Assembly: GCF_024347535.1 (NCBI RefSeq)
Contig: NZ_AP025497.1
Location: 1,860,001 to 1,924,000, forward strand
DNA: 64,000 nt
DNA from: Vibrio kanaloae
GTDB lineage: Bacteria; Pseudomonadota; Gammaproteobacteria; Enterobacterales; Vibrionaceae
Direction: 5' to 3'
Shown here: positions 35,041 to 44,937 of the stretch, one piece after another
Layout: each line of letters opens with the position of its first letter
Position numbering within the stretch: position 1 is the stretch's first letter
Position numbers and translations under genes: made by a program
The notes under the pieces: generated by a model
What the model saw: the letters and a program-made list of their open reading frames with translations, nothing else
Told to the model about the DNA's origin: nothing
Database searches by the model: none

Positions 35041-37479
35041 ATGACGAATAAAAAAGAATCTGGGGTAATGAATCTTACTCGAAGAGGCTTCATGAAAGCT
35101 TCTTCTGCAGTAGGTAGTGCAGCCGCACTTGCGGGCGGTATCGCTTTACCTTTCAAATCCAAACCAGTAGCGGCTGCGGTTGCTGAGAATGTGGGTGAGA
35201 AAATCGTATGGAGTGCATGCACAGTAAACTGTGGCTCTCGCTGCCCGTTACGTATGCATGTACAAAACGGTGAGATCAAATACGTAGAAACAGACAACAC
35301 AGGTACTGACGAATACGGTCATCACCAAGTTCGTGCGTGTCTACGTGGTCGCTCTATGCGCCGCCGTGTTTACAACCCAGATCGCCTAAAATACCCAATG
35401 AAACGTGTAGGTGAACGTGGTGAAGGTAAGTTTAAGCGTATTAGCTGGGAAGAGGCTTATGATGAAGTCGCCGGCACCATGCAACGCCTTATCAAAGACT
35501 ACGGTAACGACACTATCTACCTAAACTACGGTACAGGTACGCTTGGCGGTACGGTTACTAAATCTTGGCCACCAGCTCAAACGCTGATTGCTCGTCTAAT
35601 GAACCTGAGTGGTGGTTACCTAAACCATTACGGTGACTACTCAACAGCGCAAATCACGAAAGGCTTGAGCTACACCTACGGTGGTTGGGCGAACAACAAC
35701 TCTTTCTCTGACCTAGAGAACACCAAGCTTAATATCCAATTTGGTAACAACCCTGCCGAGACACGTATGTCTGGCGGTGGTCTGATCCACCACTACGTAG
35801 AAAGCAAAAACAAATCGAACGCAAGAACGATCATCATCGACCCTCGCTACACCGATACTGCCGGTGGTCGTGAAGATCAATGGATTCCAATTCGTCCTTC
35901 TACGGATGCGGCATTGGTAGCGGGTCTTGCACACGTGATGATCACGGAAGACCTTGTCGACCAACCGTTCCTAGACAAATACTGCGTCGGTTATGACGAA
36001 AAAACTCTGCCTGCATCAGCGCCTAAAAACAGCGACTACAAATCTTACATCCTAGGTTTAGGTGAAGATGGCGTAGAGAAGACACCAGAATGGGCTTCTA
36101 AGATCACCGGTATTCCGGTTGATACTATCGTCAAGCTTGGCCGCGAAATGGGCACAGCAAAACCGTGCGCAATCCACCAAGGCTGGGGCCTGCAACGTAC
36201 TGCGAACGGTGAGCTAGCTTGTCGTGCAATCGCAATGCTGTCACTGCTCACCGGTTCTGTGGGTGTATCAGGCGGTTCTACAGGTGCTCGTGAGAGTGAC
36301 ATCAACATTCCGTTTGTGCGCTTCCCTACTGTGCCAAACCCAGTTGAAACGTCTATTTCAATGTTCATGTGGACAGACGCGATTTACCGTCACCATGAAA
36401 TGACCGACATCACTGATGGTGTTCGCGGTGCAGAGCGCCTTAAAAACCCAATCAAGATGATCTGGAACTACGCAGGTAACTGCATCATTAACCAACACTC
36501 AGACATCAACAAGACTCACGCGATTCTTCAAGATGAAAGTGCGTGTGAAATGATTGTCGTGGTTGATAACCATATGACTTCTTCAGCGAAATACGCCGAT
36601 ATCATCCTGCCAGACTTAACAACGTCTGAGCAAGACGACTGGTGTATGGATGGTAAAGCAGCGAATATGCCTTACTTCATCTACGCGCAGAAAGCGATCG
36701 AACCTCAATTCGAAGCGAAATCTATCTATGAAATGTGCTCTCAGTTGGCTAAGCGTATGGGCGTCGAAAAAGAGTTCACAGAAGGCCGAACTCAAGATCA
36801 ATGGATTGAGCATCTTTACGCTGAAACTCGTAAGAACGATCCAACACTGCCAACCTTCGAAGAGATGAAAGATCTAGGTATCTACAAACGTAGCTACGAC
36901 CACCACTACATCGCTTACGAAGACTTCCGCAAAGATCCTGAAGCGAACCCACTGACTACACCAAGTGGCAAGATTGAGATCTACTCAGAGCAACTGGCTG
37001 ATATCGCGAAGACTTGGAAGCTGAAAGAAGACGAAGTGATTCACCCACTTCCGGTTTACGCGGACTCTTTTGAAGGTCATAACGATCCACTAGCAGAGAA
37101 GTACCCACTTCAGCTAACCGGTTTCCACTACAAGGCTCGTACTCACTCAACTTACGGCAACGTTGCAGAAATCAAAGCAGCCGCACCGCAAGAGTTGTGG
37201 ATCAACCCAATCGATGCAAAAGAACGTGGTATTGAAAGCGGCGACATGGTGAGTATTTTCAACGACCGTGGCGAAGTACATATTCCAGCGAAAGTGACAC
37301 CAAGGATTCTTCCTCGAGTTGTCGCACTAGGCGAAGGTGCATGGTACGCACCAGATGGTCAGAAGATCGACCATGCAGGCTCTATTAACGTGCTGACGAC
37401 TCAGCGCCCGAGCCCACTTGCTAAGGGTAACCCTCAGCATACAAACCTAGTTCAAATCAAAACGCTAAACAAAGCATAA
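35041..37479 (+). CDS. dmsA: DMSO reductase-type molybdopterin subunit DmsA
   Basis: An 812-residue Tat-exported catalytic subunit. The twin-arginine signal is LTRRGFMKASSAVG. A [4Fe-4S] motif follows (CTVNCGSRCPLRM with a later cysteine in VRACLRGRS), and then the molybdopterin domains. YGDYSTAQ carries the likely serine ligand to molybdenum. The C-terminal molydopterin-dinucleotide domain begins near YPLQLTGFHYKARTHS. It reduces DMSO or related S- and N-oxides. The ATG at 35041 is preceded by AAAAGG; an internal ATG at 35068 is also possible. Confidence 0.92.
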   Translation: MTNKKESGVMNLTRRGFMKASSAVGSAAALAGGIALPFKSKPVAAAVAENVGEKIVWSACTVNCGSRCPLRMHVQNGEIKYVETDNTGTDEYGHHQVRACLRGRSMRRRVYNPDRLKYPMKRVGERGEGKFKRISWEEAYDEVAGTMQRLIKDYGNDTIYLNYGTGTLGGTVTKSWPPAQTLIARLMNLSGGYLNHYGDYSTAQITKGLSYTYGGWANNNSFSDLENTKLNIQFGNNPAETRMSGGGLIHHYVESKNKSNARTIIIDPRYTDTAGGREDQWIPIRPSTDAALVAGLAHVMITEDLVDQPFLDKYCVGYDEKTLPASAPKNSDYKSYILGLGEDGVEKTPEWASKITGIPVDTIVKLGREMGTAKPCAIHQGWGLQRTANGELACRAIAMLSLLTGSVGVSGGSTGARESDINIPFVRFPTVPNPVETSISMFMWTDAIYRHHEMTDITDGVRGAERLKNPIKMIWNYAGNCIINQHSDINKTHAILQDESACEMIVVVDNHMTSSAKYADIILPDLTTSEQDDWCMDGKAANMPYFIYAQKAIEPQFEAKSIYEMCSQLAKRMGVEKEFTEGRTQDQWIEHLYAETRKNDPTLPTFEEMKDLGIYKRSYDHHYIAYEDFRKDPEANPLTTPSGKIEIYSEQLADIAKTWKLKEDEVIHPLPVYADSFEGHNDPLAEKYPLQLTGFHYKARTHSTYGNVAEIKAAAPQELWINPIDAKERGIESGDMVSIFNDRGEVHIPAKVTPRILPRVVALGEGAWYAPDGQKIDHAGSINVLTTQRPSPLAKGNPQHTNLVQIKTLNKA

Positions 37480-37490
37480 GGTAGGTTGGA

Positions 37491-38111
37491 ATGAAACAAT
37501 ACGGCTTTTACATTGATTCAAGTAAATGCACGGGTTGTAAAACCTGTCAGCTTGCTTGTAAAGATTATAACGATCTAGACATCAAAACGAACTACCGTCG
37601 CGTATACGAATACGCAGGTGGTGGCTTCACTCAAGATGGTGATACCTGGGTTCAGAAAGATGTCTTTTCTTACTACCTTTCTATCGCTTGTAACCACTGT
37701 ACTAACCCAGCGTGTGTGAAAGTGTGTCCTTCGGGCGCGATGCACAAACGTGATGAAGACGGTTTGGTTGTGGTTGATGAGAGCGTATGTATTGGTTGTC
37801 AGCACTGTAGCAATGCGTGCCCTTACGGCGCACCACAATACAATGCTAAGAAAGGTCACATGACCAAATGCGATGGTTGTTACCAACGTGTTTCTGAAGG
37901 CAAACAGCCTATCTGTGTTGAGTCTTGCCCACTTCGTGCATTGGAGTTTGGTGAAATCAATACACTTCGCGAAAAGTACGGCTCCGGTGCGGATGTGGCG
38001 CCATTGCCATCTTCAACAGAAACGCTACCGAACATCGTGATTAAGCTGAACAAAAACGCGAAGCCGACTGGCGATACCAGTGGTCACCTAGCAAACCCGA
38101 AGGAGGTGTAA
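37491..38111 (+). CDS. dmsB: DmsB, four-cluster ferredoxin subunit
   Basis: A 206-residue electron-transfer subunit with four [4Fe-4S] cysteine groups (CTGCKTCQLACK, CNHCTNPACVKVCP, CIGCQHCSNACP, CDGC with CVESCP). It links the membrane subunit to DmsA. It follows dmsA by 11 bp with a GGTTGGA ribosome binding site and is spaced 1 bp from dmsC. Confidence 0.95.
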   Translation: MKQYGFYIDSSKCTGCKTCQLACKDYNDLDIKTNYRRVYEYAGGGFTQDGDTWVQKDVFSYYLSIACNHCTNPACVKVCPSGAMHKRDEDGLVVVDESVCIGCQHCSNACPYGAPQYNAKKGHMTKCDGCYQRVSEGKQPICVESCPLRALEFGEINTLREKYGSGADVAPLPSSTETLPNIVIKLNKNAKPTGDTSGHLANPKEV

Positions 38112-38112
38112 G

Positions 38113-38958
38113 ATGATTTTTCATGAGTGGTCTTTAATCTTCTTTACTGTGCTGGCGCAAACTGCGGTTGGTGGTTACTTACTGATTGGCGCACGTGCAC
38201 TGGTACTTGGTCATGACGAAGAGAAGCTGAACAGCTACAAGGTTCCAATGTTCATTCTATGGGCACTAATGGGGCTTGGCTTCATGTTCTCGACAACGCA
38301 CCTTGGTTCTCCACTGCGCGCGTTTAATGCCTTTAACCAACTAGGCTCTGCTTGGTTGTCTAACGAAGTGTTCTTCGGTGCAGCATTCTTCGCTGTCGGT
38401 GGCCTGCAATGGCTATTGTCTGTGCTTAAGAAAGGTGGCGTAGCTATCCAGAAAGCACTGATGGTTGGCGCGATGGTACTGGGTGTTATCTTCATGTACG
38501 CGATGATCAATGTATACATGATCAACACAGTACCTACGTGGGACAACATCTACACACCACTGAGCTTCATCATGACGATGGTTGTGGGTGGATTGCTGCT
38601 ATCTCAGTTCGTTATTGTATTCGCAAACGACAGCCGCTTTACGGTTGACTGTAACATCACCATGCTGGCTGTTATCGCTGTTGCTATCAGCTTGCTTGTG
38701 ACAGTAGGCAAACTGAACCTAATCGGTGACATCCAAACTTCAGCAGCAAAAGCATCTGAGTTGGTTGACGGTTTAGGCAGCTATGCGATTCTTCAAGTTG
38801 CATTACTGATGGCAAGCTTACTGGTTTGGATTCTACCTATGCTGAACAAAGCAAAAGTGAATCCAGTTAACCTTGGCTTAGCACTAGTATTGTTCTTGGC
38901 TTCAGAGTTAATCGGCCGTGGTTTGTTCTACAGCCTACATATGACAAGCGGTTTGTAA
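38113..38958 (+). CDS. dmsC: DmsC, membrane anchor and quinol-binding subunit
   Basis: A 281-residue membrane protein with eight predicted helices. It has the family N-terminus (HEWSLIFFTVLAQTAVGGYL) and the THLGSPLRAFNAF loop. It oxidises menaquinol and anchors DmsAB to the periplasmic face. An AGGAGGTG site lies right before the ATG, and a terminator follows the gene. Confidence 0.93.
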   Translation: MIFHEWSLIFFTVLAQTAVGGYLLIGARALVLGHDEEKLNSYKVPMFILWALMGLGFMFSTTHLGSPLRAFNAFNQLGSAWLSNEVFFGAAFFAVGGLQWLLSVLKKGGVAIQKALMVGAMVLGVIFMYAMINVYMINTVPTWDNIYTPLSFIMTMVVGGLLLSQFVIVFANDSRFTVDCNITMLAVIAVAISLLVTVGKLNLIGDIQTSAAKASELVDGLGSYAILQVALLMASLLVWILPMLNKAKVNPVNLGLALVLFLASELIGRGLFYSLHMTSGL

Positions 38959-39008
38959 TCGAGTTCTTACAGACATGAGTTGCGTGTAAACATCGCTGCT
39001 TGTTTGGT

Positions 39009-39026
39009 TATCTAGAAGGCTAGATA
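39009..39026. other. Short inverted repeat after dmsC
   Basis: TATCTAG-AAGG-CTAGATA is a perfect 7-bp stem located just before the terminator of the dms operon. It may be part of the same 3' structure. Confidence 0.35.
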
Positions 39027-39029
39027 AAC

Positions 39030-39066
39030 AAAAGGCCCAACACCTATTTAGATGTTGGGCCTTTTT
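39030..39066. terminator. Bidirectional terminator after dmsC
   Basis: AAGGCCCAACA and TGTTGGGCCTT form a GC-rich stem followed by TTTTTATT on the plus strand and A-derived Ts on the minus strand. It serves dmsABC and possibly the convergent CinA-like gene. Confidence 0.88.
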
Positions 39067-39119
39067 ATTGCGTTTTTTCTAGCGTTTTCAGTACAGACTT
39101 AGCGAGTTCGCTTACATAG

Positions 39120-40358
39120 CTACTTAATGATAGCCGCTGGAATAAACATGTCTTTCAATCGCTTAACCGAAGAATAAGTACCAAACATCGGTTTATTGTC
39201 TAAATGCCTTCTCAGCATATCGGCGGCGACTGTCTTAATCACGTTGCGTTGGTCTTCTCGCGAGTACTGACGATAAAACTCAAGTACCTGCCCCCACTCG
39301 CCTACTTCAGTCGACAATGCAACGCTGAATGTGTTGCCTTCCAACTTACCCGTCACCAAAGCCAATTCAGTTCCGCATTTATCTCTTGTTGCTCCGGCCA
39401 GAGCAAAGGTTGCGGCCAATGGATCGCTCTTTTCAAGTTCGCTCTCTTTGGGCTCAGCCATCACCCACGAATGTCCGAAGCAATCTTCGACCTGCTCATT
39501 CAATTGCAGCCACGCTGACAGTGAACCTTTGGTCGACACTTCAGACACAGATAACGTCTTCTTTTTTTCCGCCATGATGTGTCCAATATGGTCAATCATC
39601 GGCTCATCGACACTCACGACATTACTCTCTAGCAGCTTGTAAACCATTTGCAGAAGCTTAACGCGAGTTTCTAAGTCTGCCTTAGGGCCAAACAGTTTAA
39701 CCTCAATGAATGGCAGATAAGAGCGATAACCCAACTCATAACCTTCTGGCAGCTTTAATTGGTCCAAAACATCAGAGATACCAGACTCAGACAAACCAAA
39801 CGTAAACAGTCGACTGCATTCAGAGGCAACCACTTGAGGGTAGGTACGCGACAAGTCAGGAAGAATCTCAAACGTCACCATGCGCTTGAATTCACTCGGC
39901 ACACCCGGCGTGAAATAGAACGTCGCATCGTTAATCTTCAGCTTAAAGCCACACGCAGTGCCAACTGGGTTATCGACAATCTCAGCGCTTGCTGGCAACA
40001 AGGCTTGTTTAAGGTTGCTGTCAGGCATCGGCATACCGCGTCCAGAGAACATTTTTTCCATACGAGTCAACCACTCAGGGAACATAATTAAGTCCTGCTC
40101 GGAAGCAGTTGCAGCGGCGGCGGCGCTCATGTCGTCGGTTGTCGGCCCTAAACCACCATTGACGATAACCACATCATAGTTAAAGCTCAGCATCAGCAGT
40201 TCTTCAACCAGAGCATTCATTTGGTCACCCACAGTGGAACGTTTCGCAAGAGCAAAACCGTGCTGATAAAACTCAGCAGACATCCAGGCCGCGTTTGTGT
40301 CGACAATGTCTCCATGAAGAACTTCTTCACCTGTACTTAACATTGCGATTTTCGTCAT
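39120..40358 (-). CDS. CinA-like protein (YfaY family)
   Basis: A 412-residue cytosolic protein. The N-terminal MoCF-biosynthesis-like domain (about 1-170) contains MLSTGEEVLHGDIVDTNAAW and NGGLGPTTDDMS. The C-terminal region is the CinA/nicotinamide-nucleotide amidase-like domain (about 255-400), here less conserved, with SVSEVSTKGSLSAWL. The canonical catalytic serine and flanking glycines are altered, so amidase activity is uncertain. The ATG at 40356-40358 follows AAGGGAAG. Confidence 0.85.
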   Translation of the reverse strand: MTKIAMLSTGEEVLHGDIVDTNAAWMSAEFYQHGFALAKRSTVGDQMNALVEELLMLSFNYDVVIVNGGLGPTTDDMSAAAAATASEQDLIMFPEWLTRMEKMFSGRGMPMPDSNLKQALLPASAEIVDNPVGTACGFKLKINDATFYFTPGVPSEFKRMVTFEILPDLSRTYPQVVASECSRLFTFGLSESGISDVLDQLKLPEGYELGYRSYLPFIEVKLFGPKADLETRVKLLQMVYKLLESNVVSVDEPMIDHIGHIMAEKKKTLSVSEVSTKGSLSAWLQLNEQVEDCFGHSWVMAEPKESELEKSDPLAATFALAGATRDKCGTELALVTGKLEGNTFSVALSTEVGEWGQVLEFYRQYSREDQRNVIKTVAADMLRRHLDNKPMFGTYSSVKRLKDMFIPAAIIK

Positions 40359-40565
40359 ATTACTTCCCTTGTTGTCATAAAAAGACACTGTATTATTTAC
40401 AAACTAGTCTATGGTTGAATTTGATACATTTCACCTTTCATAAGTATTGACCATGTCTGAACTAAGATTCTTATGAGAAAAGTAATAAAGTATTAGTTCC
40501 CTAAATCAGGCATTTAATAGATAATTGTGACTCTGATCAATTTTTAACTTCTCGTGGAGACCCTT

Positions 40566-41477
40566 GTGTCCAAATCGCCGTCACTAGCAAAGGTTACAGC
40601 TGTATTATCAATGTTAATGTCAGTTAACTCGGCTGCAAGCCAATATGACTTCGAACAGCCAATCAACCTTTCTTACTCGGATGAATGTGCTCAAGATTAC
40701 TGTGTTAGTGAAAGCTTGTACACCTACAAGCCAAGTAAGAATTATGCATTAAACGAGTCAAGCGATCAGTACGATTTAACGATCGACAAGCAACCACTTT
40801 ATCTGACTGTCAGCGATGGTAAAGATTGGGATTACCTTATGGGTCAAACCTACACTATTCTTGGTTTGAGTGTCGCAACCGTTGGCCTAATGACCCTATT
40901 ACCTGAAAGTATTACTAAGTGGGACGATGACCAACGCGATATTAGTGCACTAGGTCAGAAGTGGAAGGATAATGTTTCTGCTGGTCCAGTATGGGACCGT
41001 GATGAACACTTCTTAAACTATGTAATGCACCCTTATTTTGGTGGTGTTTACTACACTGCAGCTCGACACGCGGGGTACGATGAGTTTGAGTCTTTCCTAT
41101 ACTCTTGGACTATGTCGACATTCTTCTGGGAATACGGTGTAGAAGCGTTTGCTGAAGTACCTTCATGGCAAGATCTCTTCATCACACCATTCTTTGGTGC
41201 GGTTGTTGGTGAAATGATGTTAGAAGCAGAACAAAACATCGTTGCTTCAGGTGGTGAAGTGATGGGTTCTCAAACCATGGGTGATGTGTCTCTATTTTTC
41301 CTAAACCCTGTTGGCCATATCCATTACTGGGTAAGTGACGCTTGGGGCGGCGACGCAGAAGTTAACCTGAATACTAACCCTTGGTGGGACAACCAAGATG
41401 CCGCTAAATTCGCTTACGATGCTGGCGCACCATACGACTCACAGTTTGTTGGTATGAACTTCAAGGTAACGTTTTGA
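40566..41477 (+). CDS. DUF3943 family membrane-associated protein
   Basis: A 303-residue envelope protein with an N-terminal signal peptide, beginning at a GTG at 40566 preceded by GGAG (MSKSPSLAKVTA). It carries the DUF3943 core motif NYVMHPYFGGVYYTAARHAG and YSWTMSTFFWEYGVEAF, followed by LFFLNPVGHIHYWVSD. One or two hydrophobic segments occur (about residues 93-110 and 205-220). Function is unknown. It is monocistronic with a strong terminator at 41564. Confidence 0.8.
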   Translation: MSKSPSLAKVTAVLSMLMSVNSAASQYDFEQPINLSYSDECAQDYCVSESLYTYKPSKNYALNESSDQYDLTIDKQPLYLTVSDGKDWDYLMGQTYTILGLSVATVGLMTLLPESITKWDDDQRDISALGQKWKDNVSAGPVWDRDEHFLNYVMHPYFGGVYYTAARHAGYDEFESFLYSWTMSTFFWEYGVEAFAEVPSWQDLFITPFFGAVVGEMMLEAEQNIVASGGEVMGSQTMGDVSLFFLNPVGHIHYWVSDAWGGDAEVNLNTNPWWDNQDAAKFAYDAGAPYDSQFVGMNFKVTF

Positions 41478-41560
41478 ACCAGTATCCGTGTTACTTGCTA
41501 AGCCGTTTACTCAGTTGCTTGCTAAGATTCTGAATCACAAATAACAGCGACAACTCTTTT

Positions 41561-41588
41561 ACAAAGCGGCTCTTTAGCCGCTTTTTTG
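41561..41588 (+). terminator. Terminator after the DUF3943 gene
   Basis: AAGCGGCT (41564-41571) and AGCCGCTT (41575-41582) form an 8-bp stem with a CTT loop, followed by TTTTTTG. Confidence 0.9.
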
Positions 41589-41636
41589 TGCCCTAGCCTT
41601 CATTCTCTTTTTTGTATCGCAGCTTAGTTTCAAAAA

Positions 41637-41650
41637 TTGACACAGGTCAA
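41637..41650. promoter_or_regulatory. TTGAC-N4-GTCAA palindrome upstream of the ACT-protein gene
   Basis: TTGAC-ACAG-GTCAA has FNR-site geometry but with C and G in place of the inner T and A. The left half also reads TTGACA, a good -35 hexamer. It lies about 100 bp upstream of the ACT-protein ATG. Confidence 0.35.
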
Positions 41651-41750
41651 ACATTGTTCGATGTAACCTTCTACACTGAAATTAAAGAACTTTATCGCGT
41701 GATATCAAACATTTAATTGGCAAAGAATAATTGAAACTTTAGGGGCTGAT

Positions 41751-42263
41751 ATGAACAGTACATTTATCGTAAACTTTATCGGAAAAGCATCACCAGCAAC
41801 AATCAAGCAACTTGCTGCGGTTACTCACGAAAACGACGGAAAATGGCTCATCAGTAAAGTGAATTTTATTGAAGACCAAGTCGCGGGTGTACTCAAGGTT
41901 GAACTTCCAGCCATCAACGAATCGATTGTTAAAGAAGCCTTCAGCGCTAATCCGGATCTCATCGTGCAATTTGTCGATTCAGACCATGCACACAATGTCC
42001 AAGACACGATACACCACCTTAGACTCGACTCGAACGACAGAGCAGGTATCGTCAACGAAGTAACCCATGTCTTGGATAGACAAGGAATCAGCATTCTAGA
42101 TATGGACTGCCACCGAGTCTTTATCGCTGGTGGCGGCGGTGTGAGCTCAAGCCTGTTTACTTCCAAGATAGCGGTTAAGCTGCCAATCGAAGTTCAGATC
42201 GAAGACGTAGTGAATGAGCTAGAAACGCTTAGCGAAGATACTCGAGTGATAATTGAAGGTTAA
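41751..42263 (+). CDS. GcvR-like protein with two ACT domains
   Basis: A 170-residue cytosolic protein with two predicted ACT-type regulatory domains (about residues 5-80 and 85-165). It resembles GcvR, which binds glycine and restrains GcvA in E. coli. The second half contains LRLDSNDRAGIVNEVTHVLD, a canonical ACT start. It has no DNA-binding domain of its own. No gcv genes are nearby, so the partner is unknown. Confidence 0.82.
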   Translation: MNSTFIVNFIGKASPATIKQLAAVTHENDGKWLISKVNFIEDQVAGVLKVELPAINESIVKEAFSANPDLIVQFVDSDHAHNVQDTIHHLRLDSNDRAGIVNEVTHVLDRQGISILDMDCHRVFIAGGGGVSSSLFTSKIAVKLPIEVQIEDVVNELETLSEDTRVIIEG

Positions 42264-42320
42264 CTGGTAGTCGCTCTCAATTTTATATTCTGTTTTCTGA
42301 TTAACGGACACCTAAAAACA

Positions 42321-42350
42321 AAATAGAGCTGCTCATTGGCTGCTCTATTT
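42321..42350. terminator. Bidirectional terminator between convergent genes
   Basis: AAATAGAGC and GCTCTATTT form a 9-bp stem with A/T flanks on both sides, separating the GcvR-like gene from nspC. Confidence 0.75.
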
Positions 42351-42372
42351 GTTGTTCTGAGTCTAAGGATCG

Positions 42373-43506
42373 TTATTTAACCGACCATTGTGACAATGAA
42401 CGTTTGAAGTCTTCATAGCCAAACTCATTCAGCTTTTGAACTTCTCCGTTGCTACGCTCGCAATAGATCGATGGCATCTTCAGGCCATTGAACCAGTTCA
42501 GTTTCACCATGGTGTAGCCCGCACTGTCCAACAGGTGAAGCTTTTGGCCAATCTTAAGTGGCTCATCAAAGCTCGTTTCGCAGAACTGATCGCCCGCCAG
42601 ACATGAACATGAACCAATCACATAGTCGTGACTACCTGTTTCTGAGGCTTCTAGCACCGATGCTGGTTCATTGTAAATAAGCGTATCAAGGCGGTGTGCC
42701 TCAGTCGCTGAGTCCACAATCGCTGTTTTCTTCACGTTCTCAACGATATCAACCACTGTCACAACTAGGTCGGTTGTTTTAGTGATGATCGCTTCACCCG
42801 GCTCAAGGTACATCTGCACACCGTGTTTTTCAGAGAAGGCTTTCAGCGCAAGACCCAGTTTTTCGATGTCATAGCCCGGCCATGTGAAGAACACACCTCC
42901 GCCCATGCTCACCCAGTCCAACTTATCTAAGTGCTCACCAAACTGTTCGGAGATTGAATCAAGTAGGCCGATAAATGCATCAGCATCTTTGTTCTCACAG
43001 TTCATGTGGAACATCACACCATCAATCTCATCGAAGGTCTCTGGCTTGATATGGTCAGCTTGTACGCCCAAACGCGAGAATTGGCGCGCTGGGTTTGCCA
43101 AATCTTGTCCTGCGTAGCTCACACCCGGATTTAAACGTAAACCCAGTGAAGCTTTACCTTCAACAATATGGCGGTAAGCAGCAAGCTGGCTTTGAGAGTT
43201 GAAAATCATCTTGTCGCAGATGTCAGCTACTTCTCTCACGTCATCTTCGCTGTAACCGACACTGTAAGCGTGCGTCTCACCACCAAAGGTTTCGTGGCCA
43301 AGCTTCACTTCGTATGGGCCAGAGCTTGTCGTGCCATCGAGATAAGGTTTGATGATGTCAAACACACCCCATGTCGAGAAACACTTCAGTGCCAATACCA
43401 ACTTCACACCTGAAATCTCTTTCAGCTGCTTGGCTTTCTCTAAGTTCGCAATCAACTTGTCTTCATTGATCATGAAATAAGGCGTTTTTAGTTCGTTGTT
43501 TTGCAT
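42373..43506 (-). CDS. nspC: Carboxynorspermidine decarboxylase
   Basis: A 377-residue fold III PLP enzyme converting carboxynorspermidine to norspermidine, the last step of the Vibrio pathway. The PLP lysine is K41 ([11 protein letters not shown]). Other family marks are [31 protein letters not shown] and [11 protein letters not shown]. It is the third gene of the norspermidine group and is followed by a terminator. Norspermidine in vibrios affects biofilm and siderophore production. Confidence 0.95.
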   Translation of the reverse strand: MQNNELKTPYFMINEDKLIANLEKAKQLKEISGVKLVLALKCFSTWGVFDIIKPYLDGTTSSGPYEVKLGHETFGGETHAYSVGYSEDDVREVADICDKMIFNSQSQLAAYRHIVEGKASLGLRLNPGVSYAGQDLANPARQFSRLGVQADHIKPETFDEIDGVMFHMNCENKDADAFIGLLDSISEQFGEHLDKLDWVSMGGGVFFTWPGYDIEKLGLALKAFSEKHGVQMYLEPGEAIITKTTDLVVTVVDIVENVKKTAIVDSATEAHRLDTLIYNEPASVLEASETGSHDYVIGSCSCLAGDQFCETSFDEPLKIGQKLHLLDSAGYTMVKLNWFNGLKMPSIYCERSNGEVQKLNEFGYEDFKRSLSQWSVK

Positions 43507-43556
43507 GTTAATACCTTGCGGCCCTCGAGTTCACGAAGGCACATGATAATCGAACA

Positions 43557-43580
43557 AAGCCGACGCAACAGCATCGGCTT
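43557..43580 (-). other. Hairpin between the carboxynorspermidine genes
   Basis: AAGCCGACGC-AACA-GCATCGGCTT forms a 10-bp stem with one G-U pair in the 172-bp gap between the dehydrogenase and nspC. The following T-run is weak, so it may be a partial terminator. Confidence 0.5.
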
Positions 43581-43678
43581 GTAATTATACGTTCTCGTCA
43601 ATCATATGACTTTGAATGGAATTCGCAGAGCTTTGACCTTGTCGCTAGGACAACGCGATGAGGGCAAAGAGCAACAAA

Positions 43679-44929
43679 TTACTTCAAAGTATGGATTAGA
43701 GGTAGACCAGCTGTAGGCTCTAGCTCTTGAACGTGCCAGTCTAGACCGATTTCAGGCATCGTTGCTAGGAACGGGTCTGGGTTTAGCTGTTCCATGTTGA
43801 ACACGCCTTTATCAGCCCATTCGCCGCGGAAGAACTGAAGTGCAGCGGTAATCGCTGGAACACCTGTTGTGTAAGAGATAGCTTGGTGCTCTACGTCTTC
43901 GTAAGCCACTTCGTGGTCCGCGTTATTGTAGATGAACACGCTGCGCTCTTTACCGTCTTTCTTACCTTGAACCCAAGTACCGATACACGTTAAACCTGTG
44001 TAACCCGGAGCTAGAGATGTTGGGTCTGGCAGTAGTGCTTTAAGAACATGTAGAGGCTGAACCACAGTGCCATCGTGCAGTGTTAGCGGATCAGGGCTAA
44101 GAAGGCCGATATCACGCATGCAGTTGAAGTAGTTCAGGTAAGCATCGCCGAAGCCCATCCAGAATTCGATACGCTTAGCTGGGATGAACTCTTTCATTGA
44201 ACGTACTTCATCGTGTGCCATTGAGTACACCTTGTGAGAGCCACAGTTAGGGAATTCAAATTCAAGCATACGAGAGTGGCAAGGTACTTGTTTCCACTCT
44301 TCATTTTCCCAGTAGAAAGAATCGCCTTGGATCTCAAGCATGTTGGTTTCTGGGTCAAAGTTTGTCGCAAACTTCTTACCGTGGTCGCCTGCGTTTACGT
44401 CCATTACATCGATCGTATCGATCTCATCAAACAAGTGCTTAACCGCGTGCGCTGCAAATACAGAAACCACACCAGGATCGAAACCCGCGCCAAGAATACC
44501 TGTGATGCCCGCTTCTGCGAACTTCTCACGGTAGCCCCACTGCCAATCGTAAGCTTGTGGTACTTGTTGGCCTTCAGAACATAGGTCAACCGCTACCGAT
44601 GTATCTAGGTAAGATACTTTTGCTTGGTAACACGCTTCCATGATCGCCATGTTTACCCAAGGAGGACCAGCGTTGATTACTAGGTCTGGTTTCACTTCGT
44701 TAATCAGAGCAACAAGTTCATCAACATCGTCAGCATTTACTGCGCGAGCTTCTAGTTTTTTAGTTGAATCTTTAAGGTTGTTTTTGCCCTTGATAGATTC
44801 GATGATTTTTTCACACTTCGCGATTGTGCGAGAAGCGATTGTGATATCACCCAGTACTTCGTTATTTTGTGCTGCTTTATGTGCAACAACCCAACCAACG
44901 CCGCCTGCACCAATTTGTAGAATAGCCAT
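43679..44929 (-). CDS. Carboxynorspermidine synthase/dehydrogenase (saccharopine dehydrogenase-like)
   Basis: A 416-residue NADPH-dependent enzyme that joins L-aspartate semialdehyde with diaminopropane to give carboxynorspermidine. The N-terminal Rossmann motif is ILQIGAGGVGWVVAHKAA, and NAGPPWVNMAIMEACYQ and GAGFDPGVVSVFAAHA are family segments. It lies between the fused diaminobutyrate enzyme (9 bp upstream) and nspC, completing the three-step pathway. Confidence 0.95.
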   Translation of the reverse strand: MAILQIGAGGVGWVVAHKAAQNNEVLGDITIASRTIAKCEKIIESIKGKNNLKDSTKKLEARAVNADDVDELVALINEVKPDLVINAGPPWVNMAIMEACYQAKVSYLDTSVAVDLCSEGQQVPQAYDWQWGYREKFAEAGITGILGAGFDPGVVSVFAAHAVKHLFDEIDTIDVMDVNAGDHGKKFATNFDPETNMLEIQGDSFYWENEEWKQVPCHSRMLEFEFPNCGSHKVYSMAHDEVRSMKEFIPAKRIEFWMGFGDAYLNYFNCMRDIGLLSPDPLTLHDGTVVQPLHVLKALLPDPTSLAPGYTGLTCIGTWVQGKKDGKERSVFIYNNADHEVAYEDVEHQAISYTTGVPAITAALQFFRGEWADKGVFNMEQLNPDPFLATMPEIGLDWHVQELEPTAGLPLIHTLK

Positions 44930-44937
44930 AGTTTTAA

